A stretch of 5,526 bases of DNA from Bacillota bacterium. Its GTDB lineage: Bacteria > Bacillota_E > Sulfobacillia > Sulfobacillales > Sulfobacillaceae. The notes under the pieces were generated by a model. The model saw nothing but the letters and a program-made list of their open reading frames with translations. It was not told the origin of the DNA and did not search any database. This document shows, piece by piece, positions 1 to 5,274 of the stretch. The stretch's first letter is position 1; every line of letters begins with the position of its first letter. The stretch covers positions 1 to 5,526 of the forward strand of contig JAKADW010000163.1 of the NCBI GenBank assembly GCA_021820165.1. Reading direction: 5' to 3'. The position numbers were made by a program, and so were the translations under genes.

Positions 1-186
1 GGTGCCTGACGACGGTTCGATCAACCGATTCACCATGCGAAGGGTGGTGGTCTTGCCGCAACCCGAAGGCCCAATGAGCACAATGAATTCACCGCGCTCA
101 ATCTCGAGCGAAAACGCGGAGACGGCACGAGTGCCATCGGGATAGACCTTGCCAATATTATCAAACCGTAATACCGCGTCTGCCAT
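1..186 (-). CDS. Osmoprotectant (glycine betaine/carnitine/choline) ABC transporter ATP-binding protein, partial N-terminus
   Basis: This is the first 62 codons of an ABC ATPase; the rest lies beyond the left edge. An A-loop tyrosine is at Y15 and a complete Walker A motif, GPSGCGKTT, is at residues 39-47. It is followed by [14 protein letters not shown], which is typical of the quaternary-amine family (OpuCA, ProV, GbuA) rather than MetN or amino-acid importers. Such subunits hydrolyse ATP on the cytoplasmic face to drive uptake of compatible solutes. The ATG at 186 is chosen because a purine-rich site (AGGCGGTGA, 190-198) precedes it and the ABC domain begins directly. Signature, Walker B and any CBS domains are outside the window, so OpuCA versus ProV cannot be settled. 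The c-di-AMP riboswitch in its leader independently supports an osmolyte role. Confidence 0.88.
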   Translation of the reverse strand, partial: MADAVLRFDNIGKVYPDGTRAVSAFSLEIERGEFIVLIGPSGCGKTTTLRMVNRLIEPSSGT

Positions 187-234
187 GGTTCACCGCCTAT
201 TCGTCATGGATAGGGGACCCTGGCGCGAATGCGC

Positions 235-274
235 AAAATATGGCGAGGGAGGAAGGTATTCCACCCAGCACGCC
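235..274 (-). terminator. Expression-platform hairpin of the c-di-AMP riboswitch, possible intrinsic terminator
   Basis: On the minus strand a core hairpin pairs GGGTGGAA (266-259) with TTCCTCCC (254-247), with one U-U mismatch and a UACC loop. It can be extended by GGCG (274-271) pairing with CGCC (245-242) across a small internal loop. The extended stem is followed at once by ATATTTT (241-235). GGCG is also the 3' strand of the aptamer P1, so the extended hairpin and the closed aptamer exclude each other. The U-run is short and interrupted, so termination is plausible but not certain. Confidence 0.5.
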
Positions 275-396
275 TGCGAGGTTAGTTGTCGGACTGGGAC
301 GCTGAGATCGCCCCTGCAAAACTTGCATTCGCCCCAAGATCCCCAAGCCTAGGAGATCAAATAATCCCCCGTCTACTCTTTCAAGTAGCTCGGCGT
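270..396 (-). promoter_or_regulatory. c-di-AMP riboswitch (ydaO/yuaA class) in the leader of the osmolyte transporter gene
   Basis: Read on the minus strand, the element opens with ACGCC (396-392) and closes with GGCGT (274-270), a perfect P1. Inside, in order, are: a CTACT/AGTAG stem-loop with GAAAG in its loop; GACGGGGGA; a second hairpin; TTGGGGCGAAT; a small TGCAA/TTGCA hairpin (327-315); a GGG...GTCCC arm; and the hallmark 3' block TCCGACAACTAACCTCGCAG. This order and the 3' block match ydaO-type aptamers as I remember them, whose 3' end reads roughly CCGACAGCTAACCTCG-AGGCG. Known c-di-AMP riboswitches sit ahead of osmolyte and potassium transporters and wall hydrolases, and an OpuCA-like gene starts 84 nt downstream. 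One difference from the usual block is A for G in ACAACTAAC. I could not run a covariance search. Confidence 0.88.
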
Positions 397-434
397 TCTT
401 TGGATTCTGTTCATCTGGAATCACAAAGAATCAC

Positions 435-453
435 TGAGGACAAACCGTCCTCA
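435..453 (-). other. Stem-loop near the predicted 5' end of the osmolyte transporter transcript
   Basis: A perfect 7-bp stem (TGAGGAC with GTCCTCA) encloses a 5-nt loop. It would begin about 2-3 nt after the transcription start predicted from the TATAAT box at 462-467. It lies upstream of the c-di-AMP aptamer and outside its P1, and no U-run follows it. A 5'-end stabilising hairpin is one possible role; no function is shown by the sequence. Confidence 0.45.
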
Positions 454-461
454 TCAGAAAC

Positions 462-490
462 ATTATAACTTACGCAGGGAAATGTGCACA
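462..490 (-). promoter_or_regulatory. Candidate promoter for the osmolyte transporter leader
   Basis: The minus strand has a perfect sigma-A -10 box, TATAAT (467-462). A weak -35 candidate, TGTGCA (490-485, 3 of 6 matches to TTGACA), lies at 17-bp spacing. The start would fall near 455, just ahead of the leader stem-loop and about 60 nt before the c-di-AMP aptamer, as expected for a riboswitch leader. The poor -35 suggests a weak or activator-dependent promoter. It coincides with the palindrome at 481-492. Confidence 0.6.
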
Positions 491-492
491 TT
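481..492. repeat. 12-bp perfect palindrome overlapping the -35 region
   Basis: AATGTGCACATT is its own reverse complement and covers the -35 position of the transporter promoter. This is a usual place for a dimeric repressor operator. I do not recognise it as the site of a named regulator, and a single 12-bp palindrome can occur by chance. Confidence 0.35.
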
Positions 493-655
493 ACGGATGG
501 CAAAACCCCAAGGCAGCGTGCCTTCAGATACGAATCGGGAAGGAAGCCGCCCGCCAACAGCGCTTAGACACGAGGCGTTCCATGGGCTGGAGAAACGGGT
601 CGTGGAAGGCAGGGGTCGGTAGGCATTTTGCCAAGAATTGCCGCCTTGATTTCGA

Positions 656-678
656 ACCCCGTCACGATTGGACGGGGT
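656..678. repeat. GC-rich inverted repeat in the intergenic region
   Basis: ACCCCGTC (656-663) and GACGGGGT (671-678) form a perfect 8-bp stem with a 7-nt loop. Neither strand has a U-run after it, so it is not a clear terminator. The neighbouring TTCGAAC recalls a tRNA T-loop, but no T-stem or acceptor stem can be folded. The surrounding stretch, about 493-745, holds no gene I can support. Confidence 0.4.
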
Positions 679-746
679 GAATCGACGCGTATCCCCATAT
701 CTCAGGCACGCGAGGCACGGTAAATAGCTTTGCGAATGGCCACTGG

Positions 747-778
747 GAGAAAGCCGGGATAGTTAATCCATCCCGGCT
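747..778 (-). terminator. Probable Rho-independent terminator of the mtn operon
   Basis: A perfect 9-bp GC-rich stem (AGCCGGGAT at 752-760, ATCCCGGCT at 770-778) with a 9-nt loop lies 64 nt after the mtnE stop codon. On the minus strand the stem runs into TTTCT, a short and imperfect U-tract. The plus strand has no T-run after it, which favours service to the minus-strand operon. It also separates the operon from the osmolyte transporter promoter read in the same direction. Confidence 0.6.
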
Positions 779-842
779 GGCGAGTCATGGGTGTCGTTTG
801 GGGGTCGCGACGAGGGGCTTTGTTTGCAAGACCCTTGAAGGC

Positions 843-2000
843 CTATTTTTCAGAACGCAACACATGGGCGAGCCTCTCTGCCGCGTCTTTTAACCGGGGC
901 ACGGGTTCCGTTAGGGCAATGCGAATAAACCCTTCTCCATGAGCCCCGAAGCCGCTCCCCGGTGCTACCATGATGTTGGCCTGGTCGAGGAAGATTTGAG
1001 CCCAGTCCAGGGCCCGTTTCGTCGTCGGAACGGGGCACCAGAGAAATATGGATCCTTGGCTCTTGGGAATCTCCCAACCGTTTTCGCCTGCCGTCTCCAA
1101 AAAAGCGTCCCGTCGTGCTTGATATTCTTTTTGCAGGGCGGCCACAGAGTCTTGGGGACCAAGGAGCGCAATCCGAGCGGCCTCTTGGATGGCTCCCCAT
1201 TGGCTACAATGCAAATGATCCTGAAGTAGCTCCAGATAGCTGATGAGTTCCGCGTTTCCGGCGGCAAATCCTATGCGCCAACCCGCCATGTTGTAGGACT
1301 TGGAGAGCGTGGTAAACTCGACGCCGACTTCCTTTCCTCCGGGACGGCTCAATAGGCTGACCGCATGGCCCTCGTCATAGACAATGTCGCCATAGGCCAA
1401 GTCGTGGGCTAAGACGGTCCCATGGCGCGTCGCCTGGGCGATAGCCTGATCGTAGAATGAAGCCGGGGCCATGGCGCCGGTGGGGTTGTTCGGATAGTTC
1501 AAAAAAGCGAGTCGGATATTTTGTACCCATGGATCCAGTATGGGCACAAAATGATTTTCGGCGGTGAGTGGCCACGGCACTGGTTGTCCGCCCGCCAAGG
1601 AAATTCCCGAAAGGTAGTCGGGATATCCGGGGTCTGGTGCCAGCACGCGGTCGCCGGGATCCACCAAGGCGAGCGAGATTTCTTCCAAACCGATTTTGCT
1701 GCCGATTAAAATCGCAATTTCTCGTTTCGGATCGAGCGTCACCTGGTAACGGGTCCAATACCATTCCGCGACCGCCTCCTTTAAGGAAGTGAGGCCGCGA
1801 AACGAAATATAGCGCTGATATCGGGGATCGGAAGCCGCTTCTCGCAGCGCCTCCACAATGTGGGGAGGCGTAGGCTGGTCGGGATTCCCCTGGCCGAGGT
1901 TGATGACATCGAGGCCTTGACTGCGCCGTGATTCCACTTCTTGCACCAACCCGGCGAATAACTGATGTGGCAGCCGCTCAAGCCGATTAGCGGGCTTCAT
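843..2000 (-). CDS. mtnE: Methionine salvage aminotransferase (2-oxo-4-methylthiobutanoate to methionine)
   Basis: This is a 385-residue fold-type I, PLP-dependent aminotransferase of the class I/II family. Visible motifs are LGQGNPDQPTP (35-45), DPGYPDY (123-129), NYPNNPTG with the cofactor-contacting N172, the aspartate and tyrosine of LAHDLAYGD (D200, Y203), the PLP-binding lysine K234 in TLSKSYNMAGWRIG, and a C-terminal substrate-carboxylate arginine, R360 (GFIRIAL). Sequence alone resembles many alanine/LL-diaminopimelate-type enzymes. The salvage role rests on its place as last gene of the mtn operon, where it would perform the final transamination. The start is the ATG at 2000, preceded by GAGGAAG at 9-nt spacing; it overlaps the end of mtnD by 14 nt. 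An in-frame ATG at 2075 would add 25 basic residues read from inside mtnD and is less likely. Confidence 0.85.
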   Translation of the reverse strand: MKPANRLERLPHQLFAGLVQEVESRRSQGLDVINLGQGNPDQPTPPHIVEALREAASDPRYQRYISFRGLTSLKEAVAEWYWTRYQVTLDPKREIAILIGSKIGLEEISLALVDPGDRVLAPDPGYPDYLSGISLAGGQPVPWPLTAENHFVPILDPWVQNIRLAFLNYPNNPTGAMAPASFYDQAIAQATRHGTVLAHDLAYGDIVYDEGHAVSLLSRPGGKEVGVEFTTLSKSYNMAGWRIGFAAGNAELISYLELLQDHLHCSQWGAIQEAARIALLGPQDSVAALQKEYQARRDAFLETAGENGWEIPKSQGSIFLWCPVPTTKRALDWAQIFLDQANIMVAPGSGFGAHGEGFIRIALTEPVPRLKDAAERLAHVLRSEK

Positions 2001-2529
2001 TGGCGGTATCTTCCTCGTCCTTATAAATGGCGACCCATCCCTCCTTGGTTTGAAAGAGGCGAATCGCTTTGACATTTCTTTGGGCCGTGAGGGTGAAATA
2101 ATGCTCTGTCCCTTCCGGCACGGAGATGAGGTCTCCCGGTGTCACTGTGATGCTGAAGGTGTCGCCTTCGCGCGTGAGCGTGAAGATGCCTTCGCCGTCA
2201 ACAATGAACCGCACTTCGTCTTCGCTGTGGCGGTGGGTGCGTTCGAAGTTTTTCAAGAGCTCTTCCAAATTTGGGGTGCTCTCGGGGTTCAGGACAATGA
2301 GGTCATGCGAAATGTAGCCGAATTGTTCTGCGAGGCGGGATAGGTCGGCCCGAAAGTGATCCAGTATCGTCTGCTGATCTTCTGAAGAAAGGGCGCTCTT
2401 TTCCCGCAGGTGCTGGGGAACTCCGTTCACCGGCCAAAATTCATAGTGGATGCCGTGGCTTTGAAGATAGGCGCGCTGTTGGTCAATGGGAACCTCGGTG
2501 TGGGTCTTGTGATCGAAAATGACTGGCAT
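1987..2529 (-). CDS. mtnD: Acireductone dioxygenase
   Basis: This 180-residue cytoplasmic cupin has the length and architecture of bacterial ARD. The metal ligands are clear: H99 and H101 in THRHSEDEVRF, E105, and H143 in GTEHYFTL. ARD is known to cleave 1,2-dihydroxy-3-keto-5-methylthiopentene with O2. The Fe2+ form yields formate and 2-oxo-4-methylthiobutanoate for MtnE, and the Ni2+ or Co2+ form gives an off-pathway product with CO. Which metal is used here cannot be read from the sequence. The ATG at 2529 follows the mtnB stop by 16 nt and has an AAAGAGGAA ribosome binding site in that gap. The tail is acidic and overlaps the mtnE start, suggesting translational coupling. Confidence 0.95.
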   Translation of the reverse strand: MPVIFDHKTHTEVPIDQQRAYLQSHGIHYEFWPVNGVPQHLREKSALSSEDQQTILDHFRADLSRLAEQFGYISHDLIVLNPESTPNLEELLKNFERTHRHSEDEVRFIVDGEGIFTLTREGDTFSITVTPGDLISVPEGTEHYFTLTAQRNVKAIRLFQTKEGWVAIYKDEEDTANEAR

Positions 2530-2545
2530 AGGAATTCCTCTTTTC

Positions 2546-3178
2546 TTAAGAATTTAGGGATGGTGCTATGGTGGCCCCGGTCAGTTGATCGAGATAGAGC
2601 CACTCAAACAGGAACTCGAACGCTTCCAGATGTCGGAAAGCGGCCTCGGCCGTGTCCCCGAAGGCATAAATCCCATGCCGCCTCAGTAGGACGGCCGGCA
2701 CCGATGGGTCAAGGGCTTCTTCGACGGCCCTCGCTAAATCAGGAATGTGGGCAAAGTTAGGGACGACGGGAAGTATGATGGCGGCGTCCTCCTCCCAATG
2801 ACCTAAGGCCTTCAGCATTTCGTGATCCTGAAAACGAAGGCCATCGCCGTCTACATAACGGCAAGCCACGTTGTTGTACACGGTGTGGACATGAAAGACG
2901 GCTCCCGCGTCGGTGAGGCGGTAGATGGCCTGGTGTATGGCCGTCTCGAACGAGGGCTTTCCTACACCGGAAATAACCGTGCCGTCGGGGGTTAGGGTGA
3001 GGATATCATGGCTATCTAGCCGCTGCTTGTCCGCACCGCTTCGGGTGATATAGATAAGGTCGGCCTCCCGGTCGCGAATGGAGAGATTGCCGGAGGTCGC
3101 GCGAAGCCAGCCGCGTCCCGCTAGTTCCTGGGAAATGGCGATGAGAGAGCTGATGGCCTGAGTTTCAAATGCAATCAT
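2546..3178 (-). CDS. mtnB: Methylthioribulose-1-phosphate dehydratase
   Basis: This is a 210-residue member of the class II aldolase/adducin fold, which dehydrates methylthioribulose-1-phosphate to 2,3-diketo-5-methylthiopentyl-1-phosphate. The family motifs run in order: ATSGNLS (27-33) and SGADK (47-51) for phosphate binding, KPSFETAIH (74-82) with E78 in the usual acid/base position, the zinc ligands H96 and H98 in FHVHTVYNN, and the third histidine, H168, in RRHGIYAFG. L-fuculose/ribulose-phosphate aldolases share the fold, but the HVHTVYNN block and the mtn context fit MtnB. The start ATG at 3178 overlaps the mtnX stop in an ATGA arrangement, with AAAGGAAG about 8 nt upstream, so translation is probably coupled to mtnX. 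Confidence 0.95.
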   Translation of the reverse strand: MIAFETQAISSLIAISQELAGRGWLRATSGNLSIRDREADLIYITRSGADKQRLDSHDILTLTPDGTVISGVGKPSFETAIHQAIYRLTDAGAVFHVHTVYNNVACRYVDGDGLRFQDHEMLKALGHWEEDAAIILPVVPNFAHIPDLARAVEEALDPSVPAVLLRRHGIYAFGDTAEAAFRHLEAFEFLFEWLYLDQLTGATIAPSLNS

Positions 3179-3843
3179 GAGGGACTTCCTTTCGCGAGGA
3201 CAAAAAGTTCAGCGACCACGTCGTCGAAGCTCTCAAAGGGGGTAAAGGACTTACCGGCTTCCTGGAGATAGGCGGCTAAGCGGCTTCGCGCGAAGACCCG
3301 ATCCGCATGAAGCGCGCCATTGTAATCGGTCACACCATCCCCAATAAAGATCATCGGGGCGAGATAGCGCCGACGGAGTTCTTCGACGACGGCGTGTTTG
3401 CAAAGGCCGCAACCGCCGGGACAGGGCGGCTGACAGGGATAATGCCAGGTAATGCGGATGGTCTCCTCGTCGAAGCGGGCCTGGTTGACAATGCGTTGGT
3501 GATCGAGGACAGAGTCGCCTAGCACCGCGTCCAGCATGAAATCGAGGCCATTCGAGACAATGTAGAAGGGGATTTGTGATTCGAAAAGTAGGCGTCGAAA
3601 TCGGTGAAACCCGTTGCGAAAGGTGGCTGTCTCTCGCAAGTAGGCTTCGTATTGGGACCGGTTCGCACTCTTTAAGGTCCCAAACAGGAAATCTAAGCCG
3701 GTCTTCAAGTCGATATCGCGTCGTTGAATCCGATCGACAACGGCGCTATTGTCCGGGTTGACCTCGGTGGTCAGTGCGACCACCAGATCTTCATTAGTAA
3801 TTGTGCCGTCAAAGTCGGAAACGACCACAAAGGGGACCGCCAC
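3175..3843 (-). CDS. mtnX: 2-hydroxy-3-keto-5-methylthiopentenyl-1-phosphate phosphatase
   Basis: This is a 222-residue HAD-superfamily phosphatase that releases the phosphate to give the acireductone used by MtnD. HAD motif I is DFDGT (D10 nucleophile, D12 acid), motif II is the serine of IVSNG (S97), and motif III is GDGVTD (168-173). A cysteine cluster (C137, C141, C145, C148, then K149), CxxxCxxxCGLCK, matches the Cys-rich segment I remember from Bacillus MtnX and is diagnostic within HAD proteins. The start is GTG at 3843. The mtnW stop and this start share one base (TAGTG), and a perfect GGAGGT (3855-3850) lies inside the last codons of mtnW, 6 nt before the GTG. Strong coupling to mtnW is expected. 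Confidence 0.95.
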   Translation of the reverse strand: MAVPFVVVSDFDGTITNEDLVVALTTEVNPDNSAVVDRIQRRDIDLKTGLDFLFGTLKSANRSQYEAYLRETATFRNGFHRFRRLLFESQIPFYIVSNGLDFMLDAVLGDSVLDHQRIVNQARFDEETIRITWHYPCQPPCPGGCGLCKHAVVEELRRRYLAPMIFIGDGVTDYNGALHADRVFARSRLAAYLQEAGKSFTPFESFDDVVAELFVLAKGSPS

Positions 3844-4973
3844 TACTTTACCTCCTGAATGATTTCGTCGTAGCGCTCTGCGGCTTCCTTAAGCACGCGG
3901 GCGCCGGCGCGGGTGCCTTCCGGGTGGCCATGGACCGCGCCGCCGGCATTGATGATGACGTCGGGTCCGAAGTCACGAAATAAGGCCGGGAGAATTCCGG
4001 CATGTATCCCGGCCGAAGGGCCGGGTAATACCGCGGCATGGTGGCCAGGATGGCGAAGCGCTTGAGCGACAGCCAATGAATCAACTTTCGGCATGGCCAC
4101 CGATCCATAGGGCGACGGATAGAGAACGATGTCGGCTCCGGCCAGGCGGGGAAGCATCCCTAGGAAGAGAGCAGGATGGATGCCGTGCCGCGGGCTCGCA
4201 ATCTGCCCTCCCGAAAAAGCGGGATGAAGGACCAGTACCGCGTTTGGGGCTGCCCTGCGAAGGTCGCTTAAGATGTCCAGCCCCAACGTATAGGCGCTGA
4301 TGAGAAACCCATCGGCGCCCATAGAAGCGGCTTTTTCTGCCGTATTCAAGAGGTCACGGGGGCTCCCAGACAATACAGGGATATAGAGTCCCGGTTGGCC
4401 CGTCCTGGCTTCGCGGCGAGTCAGTGCCTCTTGGGCCACCTGAATGCGGTCCAACAGCGGAGCGTCGTCATCCGCCATAAAAATTTCATCATCTTTGACC
4501 AGATCCACGCCGCCCTCGATTTGCTCGTGGAAGGCCTCTTTGAATTCTTTCAACGTCCGGCCGTTTTCGCTTTTGAAAATAGACATGACGAACGGGCGCC
4601 GGTGGACCTGAAGTCGGTTGCGAAGTCCAGGAATGCCTGAGCCGGGTCCGGGAAATTGGGCTTCAAAGGCGGCCGGCAAGTCTAACGACTCTAAGCGAAT
4701 GTCCGCATCGAGGGAGACCTTCCCAAATACCACCGTCAGTAAGGAACTAATCGAGGCCCGGACGTTCGCGACCGGATAGCGAATCTCGAAGAAGGCGAGA
4801 TCGTCCTTGCGGGCGATGTCTCCGACTTCCCCGAGATAGCGTTTAAGATGGGGCTTTCGGGCATCGGGGAGATCGGTCCACGACCCGACGGTCATTCCGA
4901 CGGCGATCGCCTCGGCCTTTTTGGCAATCGTGTCCGTCCACGGAACGCGATAGCAAGCCGTGATGAAGTCCAT
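3843..4973 (-). CDS. mtnW: 2,3-diketo-5-methylthiopentyl-1-phosphate enolase (RuBisCO-like protein)
   Basis: This 376-residue form IV RuBisCO-like protein enolises the MtnB product. It has an N-terminal alpha/beta domain and a C-terminal TIM barrel. In the barrel, GGVDLVKDDE (154-163) carries the lysine that is carbamylated in this family (K160) and Mg2+ ligands D162 and E163. K134 in MSIFKS aligns with the RuBisCO K175 region. VFGKVS holds K85, the likely counterpart of the N-domain catalytic lysine of Bacillus/Geobacillus enolases. HPAFSG (250-255) and NAGGAVHGHPEG (342-353) bind substrate phosphate. It is somewhat shorter than Bacillus YkrW, mainly at the C-terminus. The ATG at 4973 is chosen: it has AAAGGGGG 7 nt upstream and matches where homologues begin. 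An upstream in-frame ATG at 5096 lies inside the riboswitch and is not used. Confidence 0.95.
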   Translation of the reverse strand: MDFITACYRVPWTDTIAKKAEAIAVGMTVGSWTDLPDARKPHLKRYLGEVGDIARKDDLAFFEIRYPVANVRASISSLLTVVFGKVSLDADIRLESLDLPAAFEAQFPGPGSGIPGLRNRLQVHRRPFVMSIFKSENGRTLKEFKEAFHEQIEGGVDLVKDDEIFMADDDAPLLDRIQVAQEALTRREARTGQPGLYIPVLSGSPRDLLNTAEKAASMGADGFLISAYTLGLDILSDLRRAAPNAVLVLHPAFSGGQIASPRHGIHPALFLGMLPRLAGADIVLYPSPYGSVAMPKVDSLAVAQALRHPGHHAAVLPGPSAGIHAGILPALFRDFGPDVIINAGGAVHGHPEGTRAGARVLKEAAERYDEIIQEVK

Positions 4974-4974
4974 G

Positions 4975-5004
4975 AAAAATCCCCCTTTCCTAGACGAAAG
5001 AGGG
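4975..5004 (-). terminator. SAM-controlled terminator hairpin that also encloses the mtnW ribosome binding site
   Basis: On the minus strand CCCTCTTTC (5004-4996) pairs with GAAAGGGGG (4989-4981), a 9-bp stem with one G-U pair and a 6-nt loop. It is followed directly by ATTTTT (4980-4975) and then the mtnW start codon at 4973. The 3' arm GGAAAGGGGG is also the only plausible Shine-Dalgarno site for mtnW. Folding would therefore both stop transcription and hide the ribosome binding site. Confidence 0.85.
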
Positions 5005-5027
5005 CAAGACGGATCTTTTCCTCTCTC
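4996..5027 (-). promoter_or_regulatory. Antiterminator of the SAM-I riboswitch
   Basis: GAGAGAGG (5027-5020) can pair with CCTCTTTC (5003-4996), 8 bp with one G-U. Its first arm shares 5 nt with the 3' strand of riboswitch helix P1 (5030-5023). Its second arm is the 5' strand of the terminator. P1 plus terminator and the antiterminator are thus mutually exclusive, giving the classic SAM-OFF logic. Confidence 0.8.
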
Positions 5028-5128
5028 ATCTCTCGGCGGTACGCCGTCGGAGTTGGCACCGCATCCCCTGTCGGGGGCCGGTTGCCCAGGCATCATCGGG
5101 CCGTTCCCTCTGCCTGTCTAGATAAGAG
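5023..5128 (-). promoter_or_regulatory. SAM-I riboswitch (S-box) controlling the mtn operon
   Basis: P1 pairs CTCTTATC (5128-5121) with GATGAGAG (5030-5023). P2 pairs CAGGCA (5116-5111) with TGCCTG (5092-5087) and is followed by the conserved GAGGGA kink-turn side, GGCCCGATGA and GGGCAACCG. P3 pairs ACCG-CCCC (5082-5073) with GGGG-CGGT (5068-5058) around an internal loop. The joining segment GGTGCCAACTCC (5060-5049) is the family hallmark. P4 is CGGCG/CGCCG (5046-5034) with a 3-nt loop, then GAGAGATGAGAG closes the element. All conserved S-box blocks are present in order. SAM binding stabilises P1 and so represses the downstream salvage genes when SAM is plentiful. Confidence 0.97.
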
Positions 5129-5152
5129 ACATCACGTATACAATTGAGGATA

Positions 5153-5181
5153 ACGATACCTACCATCGCGGGTTATGTCAA
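5153..5181 (-). promoter_or_regulatory. Sigma-A-type promoter of the mtn operon
   Basis: A perfect -35 TTGACA (5181-5176) is followed after 17 bp by TATCGT (5158-5153, 4 of 6 matches to TATAAT). Transcription would start near 5146, giving a leader of about 170 nt with the SAM-I aptamer beginning some 18 nt in. That is the usual S-box geometry. Confidence 0.75.
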
Positions 5182-5260
5182 TGACTTGTGGACACCGGAG
5201 GGCCGCCAACGCTCACCAATTTTCTGCCGCGAGTCTCGAGTGGGAACGGTATACTGAAAT

Positions 5261-5268
5261 GGAGGTGA
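5261..5268 (+). promoter_or_regulatory. Strong ribosome binding site of the MBL-fold gene
   Basis: GGAGGTGA lies 6 nt before the ATG at 5275 and is nearly fully complementary to the 16S rRNA 3' end. It fixes the start of the divergent gene. A convincing promoter upstream was not found. Confidence 0.8.
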
Positions 5269-5274
5269 AGAATC

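Noticed and set aside
251..268. T-box-like GGGTGGAATACC on the minus strand
   Set aside because: The T-box consensus (GGGTGGNACCGCG) is broken by an extra base, there is no specifier stem, and the block is already part of the c-di-AMP switch hairpin.
197..424. A 75-codon minus-strand frame starting with GTG, between the predicted promoter and the ABC transporter gene
   Set aside because: It has no Shine-Dalgarno site and runs straight through the c-di-AMP aptamer, whose conserved RNA blocks explain the sequence better.
420..462. Hammerhead-like core: CTGATGAG followed by a stable stem on the minus strand
   Set aside because: The obligatory GAAA after stem II is missing (GTGATTC follows) and no flanking stems I and III can be drawn.
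482..625. Small plus-strand frame beginning at the ATG within the palindrome (about 47 residues, rich in R, P, G)
   Set aside because: There is only a poorly spaced AGGGA upstream, no recognisable domain and a composition like non-coding GC-rich DNA.
645..690. tRNA-like T-loop (TTCGAAC) next to a GC-rich stem
   Set aside because: No 5-bp T-stem encloses the loop on either strand, and no acceptor or anticodon arms could be found.
5250..5255. TATACT as the -10 box of the MBL-fold gene
   Set aside because: There is no -35 at 16-18 bp, and the implied start would fall within the ribosome binding site.
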